From Artemisia argyi (taxonomy: Eukaryota; Streptophyta; Magnoliopsida; Asterales; Asteraceae): 64,000 nt of DNA. The translations under genes were made by a program, and so were the position numbers. Below are positions 11,512-23,230 of the stretch, piece by piece. The notes under the pieces are model-generated. The model saw only the letters and a list, made by a program, of their open reading frames with translations, was not told the origin of the DNA and searched no databases. Position 1 is the first letter of the stretch. Each line of letters begins with the position of its first letter. The stretch is from positions 301,769,357-301,833,356 of the forward strand of contig CM060709.1 in the NCBI GenBank assembly GCA_030686995.1, in the 5' to 3' direction.

Positions 11512-11822
11512 AGGATTTTTTGTAGCAGGATTTTTTTTTCTAGTAAAATTTTTATTTAGTTTTTTTTATGTGATAGTTTTTTTAATTCAAAAGGTTTTTT
11601 TATTTTGTATTGTAATTTTTAAGGTTATTAATGAAGTATTTAGGTTGTTGAATGAATGAAATAGTTAAGGAGTTAATTTGTAAATTGGTGTTATGGTTGA
11701 ATAAAGGTGAGTTATGCTACCGTGGTTGAAAGTGAAGAGTTAAGGTTAAAAGGTTAAAGCTGATGTGGCGCTGACGTGACAGTGAGTTAAGTTTTAACTC
11801 GTCGTCAACTTACCCTTTGCTC
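11188..11822. mobile_element. MITE, Tourist/Harbinger-like, TSD TTA
   Basis: The ends GAGCAGTGGGTAA and, on the other strand, GAGCAAAGGGTAA are inverted and flanked by TTA (11185-11187, 11823-11825). The body contains poly(A) near 11321 and a long poly(T) at 11473-11508 that creates artificial Phe-rich frames. A related shorter element is at 36019-36304 and shares words such as GTTAAAGG and CGCTGACGTGAC/CGCTAACGTGAC. No transposase is encoded. Confidence 0.6.
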
Positions 11823-11825
11823 TTA

Positions 11826-12480
11826 AAGCAACTTCGCTCCTATCGTTTTTTTCAAACAATCGTGTTCCGGTTTACCGACAAATTGCCTCCCAAGAGTATG
11901 TAGCAATTATCAACACTACATGAAGAGGTGATAATCCGGATGAACTACCGAGTTATCGAGAATTTCTAGACACTACAAATAATATTTCTATAGCAATATT
12001 ATTTATAGCAACCGGGTTTACTTGAAAGAGAGGGTTTTGTATGTTTATTATCGGATTTTGGATGATGAGAAATTGCAGGCTATCCTCCTTTATATCGGCA
12101 CCATTGTGGCTGTTTGAATGACCACCATACCTATTCCGAACAAGCACCAGTAGCGTGGGTGGAGCAAGGGTGGCGACCCTTGGCGTTTCAGAGGGGTGAT
12201 GTTCCTAGCAAATGGTCGGAACTCTTGGCTGAACCGACACTACAGTCGGATCCCTTGCCTGAACCGGTACCCAATAGGTAGAGTCGATCACTTAAGCTTT
12301 TAAAATGCCTCAAATGTTTTATCTCATACCGATGCAAGGGCATTGCCACCTGACCACTACCATCGAGCATCAGGCCGGTATATGTGGGTCAAATCAGCTT
12401 AACTCACGTTAGTGTACCATCTACACTACAATCCTAACCTGTCATCGAACTTAAACGAAAATGTTTGATTATTAGTAAAA
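11826..12480. other. Intergenic stretch, no gene recognised
   Basis: No supported coding region. A GGTGGAGCAAGGGTGGCGACC string near 12157 resembles the GGGCGGAGCT-type repeat at 25627 and is probably transposon debris. Confidence 0.5.
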
Positions 12481-12617
12481 GGGAGATGATTTGTACACCA
12501 TTTATTTTTTGCTATACACCACTAAATTACATTAGTAATGCATACACTACAACACCGTTATGTATAATTTAATGATGGATGACAAATAAAAATAGTGTAC
12601 AAATAAATCACCTCCCT
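12481..12617. mobile_element. Short fold-back element
   Basis: The left GGGAGATGATTTGTACACCA and the right end (GTGTACAAATAAATCACCTCCC on plus) are imperfect inverted repeats over about 22 bp. A related pair lies near 36470-36600 (TTGATTTACATACT ... GTGTGCAAATCACCTCC). Its size and structure fit a MITE; the target duplication is unclear. Confidence 0.5.
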
Positions 12618-13132
12618 CAGTTAAAATCTCGGCCACACAAAATATTTCATGACTATACAATCACCAAATATCTTTGCATATAATATATTGGGAAAGTATC
12701 TTCTTAGAATAAAAAAAATGAAGAAAATCGAATATATAAATTATGTTCATTATGTGATGCATTTAAGTTGGTTGATCTCTGAAGATATTGCTACAAATCT
12801 TGACATATTTAAATGAATTATCTATTGGATTATTATATATTGGGTCAATAAATTAAGCAGCTACGGATCTCGATCAAGATCGATCTTACGCATGCAAGAC
12901 TATTCACTACTGACTGTACTGATACCTAGCTTTTACAACCTAATCGATATGTTTTGGAATCTTACTCTCGAACGAGTCGAATTGATTGATCACCATAATT
13001 AAACAGCTTCATGCATGCATGCATGAACGATGATTTAAAATTTAGATAGCAATATAAGTTTGAACAATTAATGAGACAATATAGCAATATATATGACGTA
13101 TTACGACTGAATGGAACATGGAGAAATCGAAC
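12618..13132. other. Presumed intron/intergenic DNA below HPR copy 3
   Basis: AT-rich sequence. This is where exon 2 of HPR copy 3 should be if the gene were whole, yet no GxGxxG-type or INIGRG-type coding sequence is seen on the minus strand. Confidence 0.5.
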
Positions 13133-13990
13133 CTTAGTAGTCAGTTTGAAGTCACCGTTCTTCCATAATCCGCTTCTAACAAACCGATCACACTCACAAA
13201 TCCTCACTACTACACAAAACCTTTTTTGAGACGGCAATTAGGTACGGTTACACAAAAAACCGTATCAAAATACAGAAAAAAAGCCTATTGGTACGGTTTT
13301 AAAAGAAACCGTAGTAAATAAATCCCATCTGCTACGGTTTGCTAAATTTGTTTGTGATTTGCTACGGTTTGTTTGTAAACCGTACCAAATAAATGTGATT
13401 TGCCACGGTCCTTTAACAACCGTCTTAATTTAGTACTTTTCCGCTACGGTTTATATATAAACCGTACCAAAAAAAAAAAACCCAATTTCAGATCTGTTCC
13501 CCCAACGGAAACCTGCTCCTTTATTCGCCAACATACCATTTACTTCTTCCTCTTATTCCATACCACATTTACTCCTTCTAAACTCAAAATCTTTCAAAAC
13601 CACTACATTAAACACTCAATCAACAACCATAATAAATTAAACTTAAACCTCACAAAACTACATACAAGGTAATAGCTATATTTTGTGGATATTTTTATTT
13701 ATTTTTACTCATTGCAACTCATTTATACTTAACTAATACTTTTAATATTTGTATAGGTATAAATTTCTTCATCATGTATCCATATTAGAGATTTTCCACT
13801 CAATTTAAAAAAATTGGGATCATAAAGTAAGTTTATAAACTTTTTGTTATTTGTAATATTATTTATGTTTTTATTATTAGTTCTAAATACTTGCATATAT
13901 GTATATTGTTGATATGTTTATTTGTGTATATATAGCATGTGCATCTAGAAGTTATTAGTAGACCATGATATGAAATTACTTAGTACCCGT

Positions 13991-14043
13991 CCGAAACTAA
14001 TCTAATAGAGATTAATTTCGGGCAGTCCCCGTTTGGGACTGCC
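13991..14043. repeat. Twin hairpins inside the CACTA element
   Basis: Positions 13991-14021 form a 13-bp stem with one mismatch (CCGAAACTAATCT / AGATTAATTTCGG) and a 5-nt loop. Positions 14021-14043 form a perfect 9-bp stem GGCAGTCCC / GGGACTGCC with loop CGTTT. They abut and share one base. Function unknown. Confidence 0.7.
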
Positions 14044-14511
14044 TTTTGAATATTTTGTCTCATTTAGGATGCGTACACGTTTTAGCGGGTTGAAATTTTA
14101 AGAAAAAATCGGTATACATTTCTCCTTACTCCTACGAGTTTGCGTTTTATACGCTTACTCCTATGTAGTATCATCCGGATTATCAAATGTTCTCCAATTT
14201 TGGAGTCTCTTCATTTGATCATTCAAGAGGTAGTCTTTCTCATCTCTGCTAGAAGCTCCTTTTGTTGTATCATAATCTTGGATGATCATGGCTCACTCAC
14301 ACTTAATGTTCTAATTTCTGAATCTTGACATGCACATATCATAGGTTACACACGTGTGCTTGGGAAAAAAGAAAAGAAAGAAACTTGAACATATATCTCG
14401 CATAGTATTTAGACAGAATTCCTTGAATTATGGATAGGAAAGGGTAGGTTTTAATTGGAAAAAAAAAATGTGTAAAATGTTCAGATTGGTTGAACTGCGT
14501 GGGTTTTGTTA

Positions 14512-14691
14512 GACTATGTTTATTGGTGACCTTTGGTGTGGGTTGTGGGTTGGGGTCACGACCGATTCTTCCCTTTCAACCAATCACAAATTGACATGTG
14601 GCAATCGGTTGTGACTTTAGGTCACCAAGTGACCACAAGTTGGCAATCTCTTGTGACCGGTTGTGACTTTAGGTCACCAATAAACATAGTC
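14512..14691. mobile_element. MITE nested in CACTA element, TSD TTA
   Basis: The ends GACTATGTTTATTGGTGACC are perfect 20-bp inverted repeats and TTA flanks both sides (14509-14511, 14692-14694). The interior repeats GGTTGTGACTTTAGGTCACC. At 180 bp with a TTA target it fits a Tourist-like MITE. It inserted after the CACTA element. Confidence 0.85.
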
Positions 14692-15928
14692 TTATGTTGA
14701 CCTGCCTACAGCCCTACACTCCCTCTGCCCGTTCTTATAAAGATTGTAGTTAATATATTAAACATGATTACAGAAGTTACAAGGGAAATAATGATCTAAT
14801 GCGTTGAATGTATTGCAAGTTTTTACCAATCTGTGCTGGCACCAACTTGTGACTACTTGTTATATACTTTGTTACTCTTTATTGTATTACATTGTGTTGG
14901 TTTTATTGCGAAATAATGACTTATCTCTTATTTGTTTTTATAGCTTTGGGATGACACACGCGCTCTAACACAGCTGGAGATCGATCAAGTGGCCTTTTTT
15001 ACGTTGGACGAGTTTTATAGGGTTGTAGTTTATCCGTTAAATACAACGGCTCCTCAATAGTTAAAGGTTTTATATTTTCGTGATGATGACGTTTAAACAA
15101 TTGTAATGGATAGCACTTTTGTCTAACTTGGATGTTGCGTTAGTTGATGTTTATATAGGATGTTAAATTTGTTGAATATCGTTTGTGTCTGCTGCAATGT
15201 TCGGGTCTACTGTGAAAGATGTGTGGTAGTGTTTGGTAACAGGTTCTGGAAAAGAAAAATGAATTATTTTTTTTTTAAAAGAAACATATTTTAGTGCGGT
15301 TTTTTAAAAAACCGTACCAGAAAAGATGGAGTTTTGAAAGAAATTTGCTGCGGTTATTAAAAAACCGTATCAGAAAATATTTCAATTTTGGAAGAAATTT
15401 GCTACGGTTAGAAAAAAAACCGTACCAGATAATCATTTTTTGCTACGGTTCAAAACCGTACCAGAAAATGATTTTATTTTTTGGTACGCTAGCATCTGCC
15501 ACGGTTTCAGAACCGTACTAAATGACCTTAAAAACCGTACCTAATCAGTTTTTTGTGTAGTAGTGCCTTCTCATTGTCGTCAATATCAATCCAATGGTCG
15601 TGTCAGCCACATCATCATCTGACATGTCTAACCGCGTACTAGTAACCTTAATCCCTTTCTCCTTACAATACGCTAAATCCATCTTATCTATTCCAACACC
15701 AAAGTTCGACACAATCTCTAGATGTGGCAATGAGTCGATCAATTGTCGATGAACACTTACATTTGAGCTACTAACAATGGCTTGAATGTAACTCGAGTTC
15801 TTATTGAAGACGTAGTTTTTGTTAGGATATTTCCATAGGCGGAAGAGATTGAAATGCATGTCGAGTTGTTGTTCGAGGTAAGAATTGATTGGGAACATCA
15901 TTAGTACACCGATGGGTTTCATGATCAA

Positions 15929-17490
<1,562 letters not shown>

Positions 17491-18203
17491 TCTAACTATC
17501 TTATAATAGAGGAAGGCCTACTATTAATAGAAATAATTAAAATTAAGCAATACAACTTTTAAAGTTATAAGTACAACAACCAATGTTATTTATAGAAATT
17601 TCCCTCATATTTAATTTTAACATACAATTAATACTAACATTAAATAGTAATACAATAAATAAATCATTATGTACATTAAATACAATTAATTAACTGGTCA
17701 ATAAATACAATTAATACACTTATTAAAACACCCCTTACATAAGAAATACAAATTATCAAGCATATTGTACAAACAACTTAAACATAATTCCTGCATTAAA
17801 TGTCACTAATACAAATAATAAAGCATATTATACAAATATTCAAACCCGAACGGGCAATGGGGCAAATAGGCTCGAGGCCGAACGGGCACAGGTCAAACCG
17901 GTTCGAGCCCGAACGGACACGAGCTAAACGAAATTTTTGATATTCGTAAATTTATTGTCAAAAAGAACATAATAAACTAAAATATGTTCACATACTATAC
18001 AAACCAAGCAAACTACTAAACAAAAAAATAATAAAATAAATAATAAATAAAATAATACAAACTAAGCAAAATTTCATCAAACTTTTGCCATAGAAAACTA
18101 ATCAGTAAAGCTATTGACAAAAAACTTAAAAATAAAATAAATTATTAACCGAAAAAATTAAATTACAGGGTGCCCGCAGCTGCATCGCGCGGGACCCTGC
18201 TAG
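17491..18203 (+). mobile_element. Non-autonomous Helitron candidate, 713 bp
   Basis: The 5' end is TCTAACTATCTTATAATAGA, preceded by A (17490). The 3' end is CTAG at 18200-18203, followed by T. Just upstream is a GC-rich hairpin, GGGTGCCCGC / GCGGGACCC, around 18168-18197. A TC start, a hairpin near a CTRR end and insertion between A and T are the Helitron hallmarks. No Rep/helicase coding is present. The interior is AT-rich, with a GGGC-rich patch at 17850-17930. Confidence 0.65.
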
Positions 18204-18458
18204 TTATATAAATCGATTCAGGAATATGATGTCGACTGGATAACCTCAATACCAGTTAAAAACCTACATTCTTAAAGTGTTAAACAAATAAAAAGTTACA
18301 ATTATCAAATTCAAGATTTTTTTAAACATGACAGCCAAAAGAAGAGGCATGATTGGTCGGTGGTCGACTAGCGATGTGTTGTAATATGTGATGGAGTTGC
18401 GATCTCCAAAAGTAGGAGGTCACGTGGGGTTTTTGTGTTTTGAATTATATTGAACACT

Positions 18459-18503
<45 letters not shown>

Positions 18504-18967
18504 CTAATGTGCGAAAAAAAAAACATTGGATACTGTAATTAGTTTTCAAATTACTAGAACTGTGTATTAATTTTTTCTAACCACAAATAAAAAAAACTCA
18601 AACTTTAAAGTCACCGTTCTTCCTAAAATTTCATGTGATTATGTTGGCTTTTGGGTACTAAATGGTATTTGGCCTTTTGAATAATTTATTGAATCATGTA
18701 TTACTTAACATTTTCCAAATACATTGAGTTATACAAAATTTGTAACGTGATAAGATAAGAAAACACTTTAATTCGAGCACAAAAATTAAATGAATACACA
18801 GAGGAAATTGTTGGTTTTCTTATGTCTAAATGAGATCAAGTTTCGTCTAATAACTTGATGGCAGTTGGTGAGCTAGGACCAATTGTCATGTATGTTACAT
18901 GTTGTTTGGGTTGTGGGCCTGTGGCACCGTAAAAACACGGTTTGTGACTTTGTATAATGTTGTGCGA
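18204..18967. other. Intergenic stretch with poly(T)
   Basis: A poly(T) run fills about 18462-18503. A roughly 25-bp string near 18601 (AAAGTCACCGTTCTTCCTAA) resembles the end of HPR exon 1, but it is too short to call a copy. Nothing else is recognised. Confidence 0.5.
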
Positions 18968-19434
18968 TGGTATCAAAGATTTAACTAAAACCTTAAACCA
19001 CAATCTTTATTCAAACGTAAAGTACAATAGTTGGCACAGATTACCAACTTAACAATATCCAAAAGAATACAAGATCACATTATTATCAAAGAGATATTAA
19101 CCAAACGATTACAATAAGAGAAAACAGATCAAGATGATCAAGACTGAGAAAGAGTAGACTCAAGCTTTTGATAGAGAAAGCGTATATGATCAAAGTCATG
19201 AAACCCTAGGAGAGAGTCTTCCTTCTATAGCCAAAATATATCCACTTTAGTCCTTGGTCTTCTATCAACTTATCACATTATAAATAGCTTCCTTCACAAG
19301 CATAAATCAACTTCCATTTGTCCAGATTTAAACCCTCAACTTTATTTCCTACAAAATAAAATAAATGCTAGAAAAAATAATAAGAACATGAGAAATTACA
19401 AACAGATTAAAGATGAAAACTACTTATTTGAACA
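18968..19434 (-). mobile_element. 3' LTR of a truncated Ty1/copia element
   Basis: Read on minus, a purine-rich tract (TTAAGGGGGAATG, near 19435-19447) is followed by TGTTCAAATAAG. The candidate LTR ends in ATACCA at 18968. The tract is placed where a polypurine tract should be, just after RNase H. The partner LTR is absent, so the limits rest on the TG..CA rule and the tract only. Confidence 0.6.
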
Positions 19435-20125
19435 TTCCCCCTTAATCTGTTTACCAAAGATATCAAACATTTTCAGTTTGTCACACAAATACTTATGTTG
19501 ATAAACTGGCAAATGCTTAGTTAAAATGTCTGCTCTTGAGAACTAATCTTTTTAGTACTCAGAATTCCTTTTGCAATTTTCTCTCTGATAAAATGTACAT
19601 CAATTTCAAAGTGTTTAGACCTTTCATGGAAAAATGGATTCAGAGTGAGCTGTAATGCAGACTTATTATTACAAAAAAGATTTACACGAAGAGTAAGATT
19701 TATATTCAAGTCTGCTAATAATTTTTGAATCCATATGATCTCACAGGCAGCAGCAGAAGACATACTCCGTATATCTTTATTCTGCTTCTGTTGAGGATTC
19801 AGAAAGAATGTTTTGTTTTTTACTTTTCCATGAAATAAGACACTTATTGAAAAAGATATAGTAACCACTGACAGATTTTTTGGTTTTTAAACATTTAGCC
19901 TAGTCAGCATCACTGTATCTTTCTAACAAATTATCATTAGCGGTATAACTATACCTTATACCTTTATTTGGAGCACCTTTCAATTATCTTAAAACATTAA
20001 GTGCAGAAGCCAAATGAGACTTTAAAGGTGAATGCATATATTGAGCAAGACAATGAACAGAATAAGCAATATCAGGTCTGGTATGAGTCAGGTATATAAG
20101 CTTTCCAAGAAGTTTTTGATATCTT
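19435..20125 (-). pseudogene. Ty1/copia pol, RNase H end (fragment)
   Basis: On minus, from about 20120 downward, sequence of the copia RT/RNase H junction is visible (YLTHTRPDIAYSVH- and AQYMHSPLKSH-like). RNase H follows with SAAACEIIWIQKLLADL, CNNKSALQL and HFEIDVHFIREKI, ending near 19521. Short frameshifts and stops separate the parts, and the usual SAEAEY box is damaged. Gag, protease, integrase and most RT are missing. It is a 3' remnant attached to the LTR at 18968-19434. Confidence 0.8.
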
Positions 20126-20744
20126 TCGTTTTATATGCTTATTTTTTAGTACTAATTTTTCTTATATACTTAAGTTTAATTTCTAAGTGTAAGAAAATAC
20201 ACAAGGGCAAAAATCAAACAAAAACATATTTGAAGGTGACTTAGTGGCAAAAGGCTTGTGATTGAAATCACTATAATATGTGACGCGTCAAGTTCAATTT
20301 GCCATATGCAAACAACAACTTTGATGTGGCCACACCAACCTCCTGAAAAACGAGGGGTTTACTCGGTTTGAATTTGTGTGGTGTAAGGTTCAAACCCCGT
20401 ATATTAGTCGGTCAAAATGTCGGAAACCAAAGTTGAAATTAAAAAAAAAAACGTGATATTGAGGTACTATGTGTTTACGTACTAAGAATTTAATTTCCTT
20501 TTTCCATGCAAACCACAATCTTTGTATCCTGTTGCTAACAATTATCTCCATTTTCATATATCCACAATCCTCAAATCTTTGTCTGCAGATATCCATTCCA
20601 TAAAAACAAAGATAAACCATTTGAGTTGGATCCCTCTCCCTCTTTTTTCATTCAATTCTGCACGATACACGGAAAAAAAAAGTTCAATTTCTTAACTTCT
20701 TTTGTTTCCATTTGATCATATAAACCTCGCTGCTCGAATTCAAA
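20126..20744 (+). other. Upstream region and 5' leader of the RopGEF gene
   Basis: AT-rich sequence ending with a pyrimidine-rich leader (20630-20744) before the RopGEF ATG at 20745. No clear TATA box could be singled out and no other gene is seen. Confidence 0.4.
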
Positions 20745-23123
20745 ATGGTTCGAGCAGCCGAGGAAGAACAAAATGAGAGCCCTGGATCATCAGGTGACGA
20801 ATGCACCACAACCATTGACAACAAATCCTCAGGTATGCCATTTTTTGACGAATATTTTTGTTTTTGTTTATTGCTTTCATTGATATTATTAGTGTGAATT
20901 GATATCGAATTTCAGAAATGGAAATAGAAAAAAGTAAAGTAAAGTAACTCCCAATACCGTCTTCCACGGGTTATGGGTCCCAATACCGTCTTCCACGGTG
21001 TATGGGGGAGGTTGAGACGTAGACAACCATACCCCTACCTAAGGTAGAGAGGTTGCTTCCGGTTCTACTTAAGGTAGAAAAGGACCTCCGGCCTTTTGTA
21101 GGGAGTGAGGATCGAACCCTTGACCTCTAGGTTAAGAGGCAAGGGGTTTTCCAACTGATCCAACCCTACTTGTTTTCAGAAATGGAAATGATGAAGGAAA
21201 AGTTTGGGAAATTGCTTTTAGGCGAGGACATGTCGGGTGGAGGAAAGGGTGTTTCGTCAGCTATGGCTTTGTCCAATGCCATTACAAATCTAGCAGGTAT
21301 AATAGTACTTCCCATTTTATGAAATGTAACCTTTTTTTTTTTTTTTTGCATGCATACGAACTATGTTTGATTCTTGATATAATGAATACAGCTTCTGTTT
21401 TTGGGGAACAGTCAAGATTAGAACCAATGCCACCTGAAAGACAAGCAAGGTGGCGGAGAGAAATGGATTGGTTATTATCTGTGACCGATTACATTGTTGA
21501 ATTTGTGCCCTCGAAACAAAATACTAATGGTGTAGACATGGAGGTACCCTTTCTATTTTTACTATCCATATGCCTTGTTCATTAACATTAAAGGGACATA
21601 GGGATTTTATCTGTAATTTTGGTCAAATGAATGTTTGTGCGATATATTAAGAAGTGCTAACTTGTACAATATGAACAGGTTATGGTCACAAGGCAACGGA
21701 TTGACTTGCATATGAATATTCCTGCGTTAAGGAAACTTGATGCAATGCTCATTGTAAGATACACACGTTATTATAAGCCCATTTATCCATGATATGGTTA
21801 CCTTTTTATGTGTGTTGAGATGTAATGTGTGGGTGAACAGGAATGCCTAGACAACTTTAAAGGAGATCATGAGTTTACTTATGCATCTAAAAATGATAAC
21901 GAAGCAAAAAGCATGAAAAAGAGGGAAGAGGATAAATGGTGGTTACCGACACCAAAGGTTCCCCTGGATGGTTTATCTGACGCTGCAAGGAAATGGCTGC
22001 AGTTTCAAAAAGACTCGGTTCATCAAGTGCTTAAGGCAGCCCTCGCCATTAACGCCCAAATTCTAATGGAGATGGAAGTCCCTGAAAGCTATACCGAGAC
22101 CCTTCCTAAGGTATTTTATAAAGGTAGCTAGATGGGTGGGTCAAAACGGGTCATTCTATGTACATGATAAAACGGGGCGGGTTGACCCGTTCAACCTATT
22201 TAGTTAACTTAGATTCAATTTGACCATTCATATCATTCGACCCATCAAATTACAAACAAGATCTGCCCAATAAATAATTTATAAGTAAATGGGTCGGAAT
22301 TGCCATCGTTTGACCCATTTAACCAGTTTAAACTCGACATAAAATCTAACCCTTCAAGAGTAAATGGGTCAAAATTCCCTCTCTAGCAACTATATCAAAT
22401 TATGAAAGACTCTTACGAATATTGATGGAAAAAAACTGAACCTCGATGAAATATGTTTCTTGGTTGATTGTGGCAGAATGGAAGGGCAAGCCTAGGAGAC
22501 TTTATCTATAAGAGTATAACCGATGAGCATTTTGATCCGGATCATTTTCTTTCAACTATGGATTTGACTACAGATCATAAAATTGTTGACCTCAAAAACA
22601 GAATCGAGGCATCTGTGGTAATATGGAAAAGGAAGATGACAGCTAAGATGTCGGCCAAAGATGGAAAATCTAGTTGGAGTTCGGGTGTTAGTTTGGAAAA
22701 GAGAGAACAATTTGGAGACAGAGCAGAGACCATGTTACTAATACTTAAACAACGTTACCCTGGTATTCCTCAAACCATACTAGAAATCAGCAAAATTGAA
22801 CACAACCGCGTAAGATTTTCAATTATTTATAAATATTTTTATGTTTTGAGTATCATCGAATTAGTCTAAAGATTACTAAAAGTTTCATGCTTTTGTTGTT
22901 CTTAATTTTTCAGGATGTGGGACATGCTGTTCTCGAGAGCTATTCAAGAATATTAGAAAGCTTGGCACACAAAGTGTTGTCGCGTATAGAAGACATACAA
23001 CATGCAGATGCTCTTACGCAAAGTCCATCTTCATCTTCACGGAGTTTAAAGATGAACTCAATTAGAGATTCAGTGCGGTTATCAACATCAGGTAATATTA
23101 AAAGAAGTAGCACTCATATATGA
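20745..23123 (+). CDS. RopGEF (PRONE-domain Rop guanine nucleotide exchange factor), short C-terminus
   Basis: Exchanges GDP for GTP on plant Rho GTPases (ROPs) at the plasma membrane, typically under receptor-like kinases. Seven coding exons: 20745-20832, 21180-21296, 21392-21543, 21679-21753, 21841-22110, 22477-22809, 22914-23123. All introns are GT-AG. They give 414 residues. The PRONE domain spans about 30-381: [18 protein letters not shown] (C1), [40 protein letters not shown] (WW at 177-178), [41 protein letters not shown], and [18 protein letters not shown] (C3). The N-tail is only 29 residues. The C-tail is about 33 residues and ends in [13 protein letters not shown], whereas most RopGEFs have a longer regulatory C-tail. 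A GT at 23092 could be a donor, but PSAH lies on the other strand just downstream. A SINE (20926-21173) rebuilt the exon 2 acceptor. Confidence 0.9.
20926..21173 (-). mobile_element. tRNA-derived SINE (Au-like) in RopGEF intron 1
   Basis: On minus the element starts near AAGTAGGGTTGGATCAGTTGG. It carries a B-box-like GGTTCGATCC (21109-21118) and an A-box-like TGGATCAGTTGG (21151-21162), and ends in a (CTTTA)n-like tail. A 16-bp direct repeat TTTCAGAAATGGAAAT flanks it (20910-20925, 21174-21189). The body has CTACCTTAGGTAGGGGTA, similar to Au-type SINEs as I recall them. The duplicated target contains the splice acceptor and the first bases of exon 2. Confidence 0.85.
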
Positions 23124-23230
23124 AAAATAAAGAAGTCTTGAAGTAGGATTTAAGAGCCAAACATACTTTACAAGGTGTAGCAATGATACATTTAACACAT
23201 ACTAAAAATTTGTTGTTGTTGTCGATCAGA

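Larger units (their letters stand above)
13205..15565. mobile_element. Non-autonomous CACTA (En/Spm) transposon, TSD CCT
   Basis: The left end CACTACTACACAAAA is the exact inverse of the right end TTTTGTGTAGTAGTG. CCT is directly repeated at 13202-13204 and 15566-15568, the 3-bp duplication expected of CACTA elements. Both subterminal regions (13230-13470, 15290-15545) carry about six small palindromes of the form ACGGTTT..AAACCGT, the usual type of transposase-binding array. The interior (2.36 kb in all) encodes no transposase, so movement would need a helper. A 180-bp MITE is nested at 14512-14691. Confidence 0.92.
13133..15922 (-). pseudogene. HPR-like exon 1, interrupted by CACTA element (copy 3)
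   Basis: The coding parts are 15569-15922 (from ATG 15922, opening MKPIGVLMMFP) and 13133-13204, ending at donor AAG|GTTCGA. Together they give about 142 codons with no stop. FGVGIDKMDL and [11 protein letters not shown] match [10 protein letters not shown] and [11 protein letters not shown] of copy 1, and [10 protein letters not shown] lies beyond the insertion. The only break is the transposon at 13205-15565, placed within a codon-preserving CCT duplication. No catalytic second exon follows before 9612. This copy was evidently open when the transposon landed. Confidence 0.8.

Noticed and set aside
12962..13237. 91-codon minus-strand frame as an independent gene
   Set aside because: It mixes intron sequence, the tail of HPR exon 1 and the CACTA end; only 13133-13204 is meaningful.
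18601..18628. Fragment resembling the end of HPR exon 1
   Set aside because: Only about 25 bp match, with no flanking coding similarity; too short to call a fourth copy.
20911..20945. Upstream acceptor copy as the true RopGEF exon 2 start
   Set aside because: Reading from it gives about ten codons and then a stop inside the SINE; the downstream copy restores the conserved PRONE start.
22130..22420. GGGTCAAA/TTTGACCC words in RopGEF intron 5
   Set aside because: They look like a decayed repeat, but I could not define ends or a target duplication.
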